Shown: positions 1-11,800 of the stretch, piece by piece
How the letters are laid out: every line of letters starts with the position of its first letter
Position numbering within the stretch: position 1 is the stretch's first letter
Origin: Dimargaris cristalligena
Taxonomy: Eukaryota; Kickxellomycota; Dimargaritomycetes; Dimargaritales; Dimargaritaceae
Reading direction: 5' to 3'
NCBI GenBank assembly: GCA_027576995.1
Contig: JANBQC010000652.1
Location: forward strand, 1 to 15,034
DNA: 15,034 nucleotides
Translations under genes and position numbers: made by a program
The notes under the pieces: generated by a model
The model's input: only the letters and a program-made list of their open reading frames with translations
Database searches by the model: none
Told to the model about the DNA's origin: nothing

Positions 1-2
1 TG

Positions 3-457
3 GAGGCCGACCGTCGCACTGACCATAGTGCGGATTTCCATAATTTAACGGAAGTGGAGCCCCAACCCATCCGAACCATCACTTGGATTGCGCTCATCGC
101 CGCTCTATTCGCTAAAGTCTGTGGTGCAACCCTCTGCTTTATCAGCGCCAACATCCTTATCAGCAACTCAGTGCCGAATCAGGCGGCCCTGGGAGCCGTC
201 AACGGATTCACGTAGACTGTCGGTTCGTTGGCCCGTGCCATTGGCCCAATACTGGCTGGTATTCTCTGGAGCTGGTCCCTTGCAAACGGGTACACGTTCC
301 CCTTGAACTCCCACTTTGTCTTTATAGTCGCCTCCCCATTGCCTTCGCTACCTATCTGATCACCTTTACGTGGAACCCTCGCATCAACCGCCGCGTGTTC
401 GCTGAAACCATCAAAGTAGTCGTTGATGCGAATAAGCCTAACCAAGTGACTGTTTAG
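3..457 (+). pseudogene. 3' end of an MFS transporter gene, broken by a stop and a frameshift
   Basis: Reading from base 3 gives about 70 codons of membrane-transporter-like protein. These include the segment WIALIAALFAKVCGATLCF and then LGAVNGFT, followed by an in-frame TAG at 213-215. The same frame continues with TVGSLARAIGPILAGILWSW, which resembles the second-last transmembrane region of drug/H+ antiporter-type MFS proteins; there the TAG position is usually glutamine, so a CAG-to-TAG change is the simplest reading. Near 333-340, within a short C run, the frame must shift (one base lost, or two gained) to continue as IAFATYLITF and a hydrophilic tail ending at TAG 455-457. Three hydrophobic segments fit the last helices of a 12- or 14-helix transporter. 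The 5' part lies outside the window. The preserved coding sequence suggests recent inactivation or assembly errors. The substrate cannot be told. Confidence 0.8.
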
Positions 458-2010
458 TATTTTCACTATATAGCCTTCCTCTAACCCGTACTACCTCTAT
501 TTTGAGGCCTAAGCAAAAACGGCGTATGGTTATATGTGACATTAGCCTATTAAATCCAGTGCACCCTTGACCAATGTATAGATTGCCTCTATATAGGCAT
601 CTAACTTGGAATGTAGGTGAAGATTGGGCCGGCTGTATAAGGTTTTTATTGATGTGTATGGGATAGCAGGCGGATGATTTATTAACAAGTAATACCTGCC
701 TCATCTAAGGAATATTTTGAAATACAGCCCATTTGACCCTCTCATATATGCCTACAAATACTTATAGCGTGTCGCTTCGTTACTTTTGTTATTGTTGGGA
801 CCCCAATTTTGCAATCCTCTTTACTGCAGTATACCAAATGTCTAAAATGGGTTAATAAATACTTTTCCTCCCGAATGTGGCTGCGCTATTGTGGCAAAAT
901 TATACCATATTACTCTATTTCTTTTTACTTTTTCAAGGTGAACCAGATACCCGTTCATTTGGTCATCTTGTCAATAGGGCTATAAAATTGACAACGCTAT
1001 ATAGTCGGCGCTAAGCCATTGATACGAGAGTATGTATTGAATCTAGTTTTTTCAAGCGAATTGATGAGGTCTAAGTTGATTGTTACAATATGGAATGGCC
1101 GTGGGCTATTGTCTTCACTGTTCAGGGTTCCTAGTAAAATCTCCAGTGACGTGAGTATTTGAATATAACTGTCTTGGTCTTAGCCCTACTCTTACATTGT
1201 CTATCATCCGGATATAGCGATAAGATGTGTTTGTTTAACAGTATTTTGGTCGAGATGCCAGGACTCTAACCCCACTTTGTATTTCCTCCACCATGAAGAA
1301 TGATAGGAATGTGTGTCTCTAAATGGTATGTTTACTATCCTTCCAAATACCCACTCAACCCACTTACGGGGGACGATCACTTTGCTAAACCAGTTCATTA
1401 GCAACCTAGCTACCACATTACCATAGGTAGTTTAAATGTTGCTCGTGTAATTAGACTTGGATTGGCGCGACCTATGTCGCATGAGGTGACGCGGAGGGTC
1501 GATTGGTATGCCAGCAGAATCGAAGCGACAATCTTGACGTGCCAGAACTAATGAACCCGGGAAAGTTCGGCGGCCATATTGGCAGTCATCGCTCTTTGTC
1601 ACGATGGCAAAAAGACACTACAATAATAAGACACCAAAGTGGTGCGTGCCAATTCGGGGTGGCTGTAGGTGAGGTATTAGATTTTAGGACGCACTGTATC
1701 ACCACACTCGCTGCCTACTTAATTGTAGGCTGGAGTGTGTACAATAGGGCCATCCCTACTTAAATGGCGGAGAGGGAGGGAGGTTCTTCCGGTCGGCTAC
1801 AAATGGACAAGCGGAAAATCCGAAATGTGAATGACAGAAGGAAACGGAATGGCGGGGGGGTGGATATAGGCGGGGGTCATGGGGGCAACGTCTCCCTCTC
1901 CCAATATGTATGTTTGGGTGGATGATACAGATTAAATAAGCCGTGTGACGGGGAATGCCTCGGTTGATACGCTTTCAATGGCAAGCCCATGTAGCTGGAA
2001 GATGCCGAGA

Positions 2011-2032
2011 GGGTGGGGATGGGGAAGAAGGG
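2011..2032 (+). other. Canonical G-quadruplex-type motif
   Basis: Four G tracts (2011-2013, 2015-2018, 2021-2024, 2030-2032) are separated by loops of 1, 2 and 5 bases, which satisfies the usual rule of four G3+ tracts with loops of 1-7. The motif is flanked by a 7-base direct repeat GATGCCG at 2001-2007 and 2032-2038. Pattern match only; folding and function are unknown. It lies about 840 bases upstream of the ligase start codon. Confidence 0.45.
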
Positions 2033-2227
2033 ATGCCGTGTCTCGATAATGTAACAGGCACGAGGGCTTCCTTACTATTCCATTAAACTATAAAGCCATC
2101 CATGGATCCCTGGCGCGGCGGTGAGCTGCGCGAGTCCCTCCTTCGTGGTCATTTATCACTCCTACTGTGTCTACCCTTCCATTTGGCGTATGAATATCCC
2201 ATTTGTCATTGTTATTCCGGCCTGCGC

Positions 2228-2235
2228 TATAAAAG
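2228..2235 (+). promoter_or_regulatory. TATA-box-like site upstream of the UBR1-type gene
   Basis: The sequence TATAAAAG matches the TATA consensus. It lies 640 bases before the start codon, which would imply a long leader, so it may not be the functional promoter of this gene. Confidence 0.2.
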
Positions 2236-2516
2236 CATACGGGCCTCCGGCTTCCGCGTTGGTTTGTAAATCACTATTTGGTATCGGCCCCCTTAATATA
2301 CCAGTCGACCATCCTCTTTGACCAGAACCCCGCCCGGCACAGCGTAGTGAATGACCCCTTCACTCTCACTCCCACCACTACTTGCCTACTGTGCCTTATT
2401 TTTTTTCTTTAGTCCGTCACGCTCTGAAGTCTTCTTGAGTTTTCACCAGCACCTACGTGGTATTACGGGTACTTGGCATAAGAGATCCCCCTACTGAATG
2501 CACCGGTCGAGTTAGC

Positions 2517-2530
2517 TTTGTTTAAACAAA
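2517..2530. promoter_or_regulatory. 14-bp perfect palindrome TTTGTTTAAACAAA
   Basis: A perfect palindrome 338 bases upstream of the ligase start codon. It holds two inverted copies of TGTTTA, resembling the forkhead core (RYMAACA on the opposite strand). Eight bases further on, at 2538-2555, is an inverted repeat GGGTC-N8-GACCC. Both could be dimeric transcription factor sites, but this rests only on symmetry and position. Confidence 0.25.
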
Positions 2531-2537
2531 AATAGTA

Positions 2538-2555
2538 GGGTCAGCCTGCAGACCC
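2538..2555. promoter_or_regulatory. Inverted repeat GGGTC-N8-GACCC in the upstream region
   Basis: Five-base arms at 2538-2542 and 2551-2555 are exact reverse complements around an 8-base spacer. Spaced inverted triplets or pentamers are typical of binding sites of fungal dimeric regulators such as zinc-cluster proteins. No specific factor can be named. Confidence 0.2.
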
Positions 2556-2715
2556 TTGTATTAGCCCTATTGTCTTTGATATTTCTACAAGCCTTTTTTA
2601 AACCCATTCGCTGACTCGGGGCCACGCTCCTCGACTCCATTTGTGCACCTACCTACTCCCGAACCCCGCACTTCGTTTTTACCCTTCATTTATAGGCGGT
2701 TCATGCGTTGAACCA

Positions 2716-2720
2716 CCAAT
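2716..2720 (+). promoter_or_regulatory. CCAAT box, candidate promoter element of the UBR1-type gene
   Basis: The sequence CCAATCG fits the extended CCAATSR consensus bound by the HAP/CBF complex. It lies about 150 bases upstream of the start codon, a usual distance for fungal CCAAT boxes. A pyrimidine-rich stretch follows at about 2842-2855, just before the ATG, as is common near fungal transcription starts. The element is short and could occur by chance. Confidence 0.3.
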
Positions 2721-2867
2721 CGGCCAACTTCCTTCTAATTCCGTTCACTAAAGGCCATTCTTCTCCGTTAAATTAGGTCTACTAGCGAGGTAGTACCCTC
2801 CTCCCACGATTCACTAAGGCTGTTTGGGGAATTCGTAAAAAACCCTCCCTCCTGCTAGGCTGTCCCT

Positions 2868-5800
2868 ATGAATCCACCCGGTCCCCACTCGTCAAATCCC
2901 TTTTCCTCCCAACCGGGTAGTTCCAGCTCGGGGGCTCGACCTACCCACCGCCGGACTCGGAAAGATCCCGGCCAGGGTCGAGCCAAACCCAATGTAACCC
3001 CCTCGTCGTCCAGCTCCACAGGTGGCAATGAAGACAAGGTCCCTGCCCCCGTTCACACGGGTCCCAAACTGGACCTACTGGAATATTTACTGCAGGTGGA
3101 CCGCCAGTACCAATATCTGTTCGATAAGCGGGTCGAGTCGGATATAATCCGGGCCTGCAACCAATACCTATTTGCGGGGGACCCCAGTTTGCTGACCCTG
3201 GTCGAAATACCGCCCTCCCCGAGACCGGTTCGACCGACAATCCCGCCTATTTTCCGGGATACCGACAAGGCCGAGTATTCGAGCAGCGACAGCGATAGCG
3301 GGGAGGACGAGGGCGCTCTCGGTATCGAATATTCCGAGTCCCGTCGGGGTAAGCCCTGCGGCCACGTGTTCTTCACCGGGGAGGGTGTCTACCGCTGCCG
3401 GAACTGCTCGCTAGATGATACCTGTGTGCTCTGTTCCCGCTGTTTCCGGGCATCCGACCATACAGGCCACGACACCTCTTTTTCCGTCAATTCGGGCACT
3501 GGTGGCTGTTGCGACTGCGGCGATTCCGAAGCCTGGCGGGTGCCCGTCAACTGCAAATACCACGCAGTGCCCAGCGATGCCCCCCTCACGCAAAGTAAGG
3601 AATTTCCCCCGCATTGCATCCCGGCCATGGTCACCACCATCCGGACCATCCTTGATTTTATGCTAGGTACGTTCTGCACCTCCAAGGACCCGTTTAAGGC
3701 CGGCTTGGACGAGGCCTCGGTGCAGCGGGACATGGAACACGCCAACATCCCCTTCCAGGAGGCCAGCTGCCCAGCCGCCTACTCCATTGTCCTATGGAAT
3801 GATGACGCCCACTCGTATCAAGAGGTCATTGACCAGCTGGTGGACGGTATCGGTGTGACCCCCGCCAAGGCCCGGGTCATTACCGATCGGACCCACGCCT
3901 GCGGCCGGGCGGTGATTCTTACCTCGCCCGACCTTAGCCACCAAATCCGGGTCGCTAATTACATGGCCTCCATCAAACTGCAGGTGTCCATCCGTTCCGC
4001 CCGTGATACTTTCCGAGAGCAGCTGTCGGCCACTCTTCTTCTCTGGCTCAAGGACTTGTCCAAGGATAGTTCGGAGAAATACCGGGTCATCAACCACGCC
4101 TACGACGGTCACTTCACCAGCACTATTAAGACCATCCTTTGCGAAGAGCTCACGTCTTCCTGGACGTTGGTGGATAATAACCCAAAGCTACGCGATTTTC
4201 TATTGAAGCGAAAGCGACCGCGGGGATTCACCGAGGCCGATGTGGAAGCCGGGTCAGACTCGGAAGTGGAATACATATCCGATGCCAGTGATGTTTCCGA
4301 TGAGTACATCGAGCCTGATGACGAGGAAGAGGACGATGATGGGGATGGTGAAGAGGAAGACGAAGACGAAGACGGCGATTACGAGAATGTGGTCTATTCG
4401 GGCGAAGAGATCGCCGACGACGATGACGACTATTTTATGGAGGAAGACGATAGTGCCCTGGCGAGTGGTAAACGCACACCCACCCAGACTGAGAAGTCTG
4501 ATTCGGAAGTCCAGTCAATATCCTCGGACCTATTGGCCGACTCATATCGACCACTTGGGACAGGCCTTCAGCCCCGTACGTCCGATCCCCTTCAATTCCG
4601 ACTCGACTGGTTTCTGCTGTACGATATGCGTCTGTGGCAGGAAGTCCGGGCCGGCCTACGGGAGCTCTACATGGCCACGTTGACCCTGAATATCGAATAC
4701 AAAAAACGGATCGCCATCAGTTTCGCCACGAACTATGACCGCCTATCTAGCTCATTCCTGCTCCGCGACAAGGGCCCCGAACATTCCATCATTCTGTTTT
4801 CGGTCCAGCTCTTCACTGTACCCACCATCACCTACACTTTGGCATATGAACACAAGTTCCTTTACACCATTCTCCGGATTCTCCGCCGCTTTTTCACGGC
4901 CGATACCGCCAAGCCACTGTTGCGTCGGGGGATCATCAGCTGTGAAACCAAGGCCTTCCGTAACCGGCGGTACTTCCACGTCTTCCACGATATGCGCTAC
5001 ATCACGGGAACGGATACTTGTACCAATGCGATCAGCGGGGACACCCGGTTTTTGAAGAACTACATGAAGTTTCTCAGTCTATTTCAGGGTATGGACCCCA
5101 TGCTGCGCCAGAAGGGGCACCATGTGGAGTATGAAGCGGATACCTGGATCAACGCCTTTAATGTCACTCTTCAGTTGGCCAAATCGTGCCGCCAGTTGGC
5201 GAGCTGCTACTTTAACCACACTGCCAACCTGACCCACGCCATCCGGAGCGGTATGCGCCTCATCTACGAGTTTAGCCAAAAGTTCGGCGAGGAGTACGGC
5301 GGCATGAACGTCCTGAGCAAAAATCCCGAAAAAACCAACACGTCCTTCGTTCCCAACGAGTTCCGGCCCATTGGCACGATTTGGCATACGGCCTACCGTG
5401 TCCTTGTGTACAGCGTCTCGGACAACTACGTCTCCTTCCACCACCCGTTGCACTGGTTCCTGGCCCAGCTCCTGCACTGTTTACCAAAGCTGAGCGACTC
5501 GGCCCTGGCCGCCGAGGGTTGGAACAGTTTCTATGAGCTCATGTGGACTTTCCAGGACCCTGATTGGGACCATGGAAACCCTGACCCGTCCCAGTCGACC
5601 CCCGAGAACGTCGGCAAGACTGGCCCCTCCGTGCGAGCCATGATGAACGATTTCGAACACCAGCGCCTCCTCCTCAGTATCTTTGATTATCCCCTGCGGG
5701 TGATTTGTATGATGGCCCAAATCCGGTCTTATCTGTGGGTCCGGAACGGTCACATCGCCAAGAGCTCCGCCGCCCATTATTGTGAAATCACGCTGCGGTA

Positions 5801-8800
5801 CAATACGTACGATTTAGACGTATTTCTCATGCAGGTGGCCCTGTGCCTGTTCGATCCTGACCATATTATGTTGACTATCCTGGATCGGTTCGAACTCCTT
5901 AATTTCTTCCACGGCGGATTTGACCCCCATCCGCACGAGTCGTACGATCCGTCACAGCACCTGCATATGGTCGAGCAGCTCCTGAACCTCTTTATTGTCT
6001 GCATGAGTGAGCGGGCCAACGTCGCGGGACTCTCTCTCGAGGAGCATACTCGCCGGTTTATCGTCCATAGTACCGTGACCACGATTCCGTACACCGACCT
6101 GATGCGCCAGATTCCCGACCGTATGAACGAACTGCCCACCTACGATCAAACCATCAAGGATGTGGCTAATTTCAAACCCCCCACCTCCACCAATGACATT
6201 GGTTATTACCAACTCAAGGACGAGTTTCTAGGAGAGGTAGACCCCTATTTCATCCATTATAGCCGTAACCGTAAGGCGGAGGCCGAGCAACGGCTACGGC
6301 AGCATGCCCTCGAGCAACAGGCTCTCGCCCACCCCCGCGAGGACCACCAAACCCCTGCCTCGTCCGATGGGGCTCCGGGTATTAACACCAACGCGGGGCA
6401 GCCTAAAAGTGTGTTTGCCCACACCCCGCTGCTCACCATTGAAACAGGACCTTATCAACGGTTGGGCAATATGTTACAGGGTCGCCTAGGAACCCAAATC
6501 ATCTTCTACGCCCTGCGCCTCGCCGTCAACAGCGTCGGCAATTCGATATTCGACACCATTATCGATAATGCCATTCACCTACTCTACTTGGCCGTCCAGG
6601 ACAAGAACAACGACTTCTACCGCGCCGAATGGGATGATCCGCGTTACGTCATCGACCTGACCACCTTTATGTCGGAAGAGGGCGGCGAGGCAGCTGCTGA
6701 CGGTTCACCCGCGTTCACACCCATCTACGCCACCGGGGGTATCTGGCATAACGTGCTTGAACTGCGGTTCCCCATTAAGATGGGCCAACCCGGAAAATAC
6801 GACATGGCCCTCCTGCAGTTGCTCTTCACCATTCTGGGCCGACGGGAATGCCTCCACTGGACGGCCAAACTCGAGTACATCTTGGACCTCCTGCACCGGC
6901 GGGGCAGTCCCGCTGTACGGGCGGCCATCCGGCAGCACCTGGCCCGCCAGGCGGCCCAGGACGCCAACCAGTCCAAGGCCCGGGCCGAAGCGGAGGCAAA
7001 GGAAAAGCAGGAAACCAAGCGCCGGACGGCCCGCGAAATGAAGCGCAAAATGATGCAGTCCTTCGTGAAGGCCCAGAAGCAGTTCATTACGAATCACGCC
7101 CAGCTATACGACGAGCTCGAGGAAGACGAGGAAGATAACGGATCCGGGACAGCGTCGGCCGTCGGAAGTCACGGTCATCCGTCGCGTCCGCAATCAGCGG
7201 CCGGGTTGGTCCGTAAACTACCAGGTTTCCGCGATGCCGGTGATGGGCACAGCCATGAGAGTCCCGACCACGACGGGGGTGATGGTAGCCATGGTGACGG
7301 AGTCGATGGACACCAAATATTATCACGGATGGCCGCCCGCGCCCGGAATAGTTCTGCAATGACCGACGATGGTGACTATGATGATGACGAAGACGACGAC
7401 GAGGACGAAGACGAAGATATAGATACTGATTCGGACTTTCCTTCCTGTCGTTTATCGGGTCAGAGCTCCTGCGCCGAGAGCGGGGGTGATGGGGCCGCCA
7501 TGGAAGACTTCGATCACTCTCATTGCACTACCGGATCGGCCGGTGGATCGCGAATTTCAACTTGCAGTTCGGCGACGGGTAAGTGTGATGGTGGATCCGA
7601 TATTAAGATACTGCCTCCCAACGCTGGGGGCATATCCGAGATGGATGACTTGCGCCGTTCCATCGATCCCGCGCGAGCCGGCTCTACTATTGCCACCACT
7701 ACGTTGACTCTCAAAGAATCTTTGGCGGTTGCTTCGGCTGCGAACAATCGACGCCGGTCCCGGAGTGGTTTGAAGCGGGTGGGTGGTGGTGGTACCAGCG
7801 GTATATCTGCGCGCACCCGTCTGGGCAAAGGTCTGTTTCAGGCCCATCGCCCCGGCCGGTCGCGGGCGATTTTGCCAATGGATTACACCAGTCCCGTTAC
7901 CCTGGCCCAACGGGGTCGTACTTCTAGTTTCCTCCACAGCGTCGGGGCTTCCTTCCGATTCCTGGTCGACCATAGTGAGCTGCTAGCCGAGGCCGATGGT
8001 GAAGAAGGTCGGGGATATAATCCCTCGGCGGCCAACGCCAGTGCGGCCTCCGCCGCTGCCTATCCGCCTCTCGCAACTTACGATTGGGAACCCCCCACGG
8101 GGGCCTGTATCGTGTGCCAGGAGAATTTGGATTCGGGGACCATGTACGGTATGGTGGCGCTCATCCAGCGCTCCAAGCACCTGCGGAAGTTACCGCTCGG
8201 GGACCGCCGCTCCATTCTGGATATCCTGGACCTCCCGGAATCCCTAGACACGGAATGCCCCCGGCCTGCAGCTGTAGAAGTCCGGGGTGTTGAGGCGGCT
8301 TTTGACACCCACCCGCCTAATCCCGACGGCTTTCACATCCGCGGTTTCCCATCGAGCCATCTCGTGCCGGGCAAGTACATGTCCAGTTGTGGTCACATGA
8401 TGCACCTACACTGCTTCGACTCGTTCTACGCTACCATTGAAAACCGGCATAATAACCAACCCACCCGGAACGCCCCTGAGAATATTCTGCGCCGGGAGTT
8501 CATGTGCCCCTTCTGTAAGGCCCTGGGTAATGCGCTCATCCCGGCCTTCCACTTCGTACCCCAACTCAACCAGATTTTACCCCTTGGGGGTGAGCCGCAA
8601 TACTCGCTACCCGAGGCCCCGGCGGCGGCAACAGCCCTGGAGAAGCAGGATATACCACCCGAGGTATTACTATCCCTGGTCGCGGCAATCCGGGCCCGAC
8701 GTCAGTTACAGGAGGACGAGGATTATGATGACGACGACGAGAATAGCGACGAAAGCATTGAAGATAAGGAGCTGGTCGATTCGGAAGAGGAATTCGACAC

Positions 8801-11800
8801 TGGGGTCTCGCGGAGGACCACTAAAGCGGGCAATCAGAAATCCCACCGTACACCCGCCGACCATGGCCAGGCCTTTGGTCAGTTGCAAATGGGTCTAATG
8901 GCTAATGCCGTGGAACGGAAACTGTTTGGGACGTTGATTGACTTGCGCCTCTGTCTATCTAAGTTACGCCCCGGGGTCAGCTACGCCACCTCCTATTCCA
9001 GCCATTACGGATCGGACCCCTTCCCCGGCTATTCGGTCGACGACTATGGGGTGGGCACCAGCGCCGGCGTGGCGGCGGGACCCTCTTACCCGTCGTACAA
9101 CGGGGGCTATTACCAACCGCCCCCACCCCCGAATACGCGCCACGTGGGCGGAGGGGTCGGGAATCCCGCGGACCCCACGGCTCGCGGCGGGGTCTCCCGG
9201 GGAGGTGGTTCGGACATGAGCCCGGCTTTGCGTTCGGCGTCCCATGCTTTGAAGCCCCTGGACTTCCCGCGTACATCATCCTACTCGTACCCGCCTTGTG
9301 TGGAGGTTCGCCCCCAACCCCAATTCCCCCTGGCCCTATCGGTGATTACCCAGATTCGGCCGTGGTCTGACCCCACCGCCCAATCCGCCCTTACCCTGCG
9401 GGAAATGCTGGCCCAGGTCATTTATAATACCCCGCATCCCAATGACCGATCGAACAAGATTATCACTTGGGACCAGGTGCTCGACAGTGTGGATTTCGGT
9501 CCCACCTCCCAACACCAACCGTCGACATTGCCCTCGTCGTCATCGTCGATGCCACCCCATCCCGATAGCCTACATATGGGCGGGGGTTCTCAGACCACCT
9601 ATGAGCCACTGCCCCTCACCCCTGAGCTGTTTGGTCTAGAATCGGCCCCAGCCACCGAGGACGAGATGATCAGATCGATGACCCCACCCCTGGCCACCCC
9701 CCACCATTGGGCCGCGAAAGCTACAAACACCGCCGCTACGTCTTCGACAACTGGAATGGCGGAAATCGGTGACGATGTCACGGAATCCGAACTGGCCCAG
9801 GCTAGGGCTTTATGGGACGCAGCCATGTCAGCGGAGGCTGAACGCATGGCCATGGCCGAAAAATTGAAACACTCCAATTTTGCACTGAGCAATATCAACG
9901 ACATCAAAACCCTCTACTATCGCCTGGCTGATGTGATGCGAATCCATCTTAATAGCCAGGGTCTTAGCATGCAGGGCCAATACTTTGACAAATTGGCCAT
10001 TGATATGTTCTACTATACCGTCTCCAGCATTGAGGCTACTTATCGGGGCTCTCCACATACACACCAGACCGGAACGGTTTTGGACGGTATCAACGAGTCT
10101 ACTTTCACCATGCTGCACATGCTGTCTCAACTGATCCTGCATCTCTTCAACTTGATTCGGCACTCGAACTCCCGCCAGGAGTGGCTGAAACGTCCGACCC
10201 GGCAACGGGCTGCGTTATGGCTAACCAAGATCCTGCAGCCGCATTTGTTGTATAACCCAGCCGTCCTGGACCAACCGGCCAACGAATTGAGCTCATTTAC
10301 CCCTCCTGCGGTACCCGCCCACGCTACCAATACCTACCCGACTATGAGTGGAAGTCACCCCTATGCGCCAGCTCAACCGCCGGCCCCACCGGGCGATGGC
10401 TCATCGTTCACTTGGCCCGCCAGTAACCACGATATGCGTGGTCGACTAGAACCCAATCCCTACAATTACTATGGCCTAGGTTATAATTCGCTGGGAGGAC
10501 GGTTTTCGAATACCGGATATGATAATCTCCCGACCGTGCCGGATCCCACTACCATTCCCGAAGGACTCTTTTCATCCACTGCTGCATCAACGGCCAATGT
10601 GCTAACTACCGGCGACGTATTTGCACAGCCGTTCCTACTGGAAGACCCCTTCCAGGCCCTTGTGGAGGTGAGCATGTTTACTGTGCCCGAATATGGTTTG
10701 GATGTGCTGCCGCTGATTCCCTTATTCTTCACCGCGGAACTGACTCGTACCGTCCTGGGGCTCATTGAATCGGCGGTTCGACCGGATAAGAACGAGAAAC
10801 GCTCGTGGTTGGGCCAGGACATGGTTCGCAGTCAAGCGACCCTTAGACGCCTTGCCCGTCATTACCGGTCGTTCGATCGCTCGCGGTACGTGCGCTTCAC
10901 GCGCCGTCGCCCTCGCACCCCAGCGGCCCCCCAGGCCTCTAACCGTCCGGCCGAAACTATGGGTGAGGCCATCGGTAATTTAGATACCTCCGCGTATATC
11001 CCCTCCCCCCTAGGCAGTTCGAGCCGGAGCCAAGGCAAACGGCCGAGTTCGAATCGCCCGAGTCGGTTGCGGTCGGCCAAAACCCACACGCGATCGAACA
11101 GTCTTCGCATGAACCGACCCGAGTACCGGGCCATTAAGGAATTCGCCTGTTTTTTGATGGCGCAGATGCAGTTTACTCCTACGGAAATCACCGATTTCCG
11201 ATCCAAGATACCCGGTCTAGTGCTGGCCCGTCTCGTGCGGGGCCTGTGTTTACCATTCCTGCGCCGGGTTGTCATCTTGCTCTATACCCACTTCGGCGTT
11301 TCCTTCGCCAATGGTTACCCCTCGCGAGACATGTCCCGCGGAGCATCGCCCTCCCCATCGTCTGCGAAAGTGAGCGGCGAGGGCAATGATAGTAATTTTG
11401 GGTTGCCCGAAGAACTTCTCACCCCGACCACTTCCGGCCAGCTGGACGGGGATGGCCAACGAGCTTGGACCCAATATGCCGAATTCGACCGGCTTCTTTA
11501 CCTGCTCCGCCTACCGTCTCTGACAGACTTCTGCCGGCCGCCTAACGAATCGACAGTGGGTACCGATGATGCCGCGTCCCGGTTCTACTTATTCGCTTAC
11601 ATCAAAGCGTGGTGCTTACATTTACGGGCTACGGTGCCCCACGTGAATTCTCTGTTGAATCACTATAGCCGGGAGACGAGTAATGCGGGCCCCTCCACCC
11701 CCGCGGGTGGACCTGGAGCGGGCGCAGGAGTGCCGAGCGCTGGAAATATGGGTATGGGTTCCAGTGGTGGGTTGGCCGAGCCCACGTCTCTACGGCACTA

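Larger units (their letters stand above)
458..2867. other. Intergenic spacer without a recognisable gene (2.4 kb)
   Basis: No open frame here is longer than 90 codons or resembles a known protein, and none shares the codon preference of the large downstream gene. The first part (about 458-1440) is AT-rich, with a single AATAAA at 854-859 that is too far from the transporter remnant to be assigned with confidence. Positions 1760-2060 are richer in purines and G runs. Positions 2330-2867 are pyrimidine-rich and are the likely promoter and leader region of the ubiquitin ligase gene. I looked for tRNA A and B boxes, tandem repeats and transposon ends and saw none. Confidence 0.7.

Noticed and set aside
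198..215. A GT...AG segment that would remove the TAG in the transporter remnant as an intron
   Set aside because: It is only 18 bases long, far too short for a spliceosomal intron. The removed residues (VNGF...) match the family, so the sequence belongs to the coding region.
213..457. TAG read as a sense codon (altered genetic code)
   Set aside because: The transporter also has a frameshift, and the F-box-like gene ends in TAG at a reasonable C-terminus. One TAG in a broken gene does not support code reassignment.
891..898. GTGGCAAA, an 8-of-9 match to the Rpn4 proteasome element GGTGGCAAA
   Set aside because: It lies almost 2 kb upstream of the ligase gene and lacks the first G; a single near match of this length is expected by chance.
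1204..1416. 70-codon minus-strand frame in the left spacer, and similar short frames at 438-704, 1503-1763 and 2121-2321
   Set aside because: Their lengths are expected by chance, with no family resemblance and no codon preference like the real genes.
458..2867. tRNA, rRNA, CRISPR or transposon in the spacer
   Set aside because: No A/B box pair, no cloverleaf-like pairing, no regularly spaced repeats and no transposase or reverse transcriptase fragments were seen in either strand.
7557..7973. 138-codon minus-strand frame inside the UBR1-type gene, and other antisense frames such as 3389-3748 and 6705-7097
   Set aside because: They lie opposite GC-biased coding sequence, where antisense frames arise easily. 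Their translations are low-complexity and show no recognisable domain.
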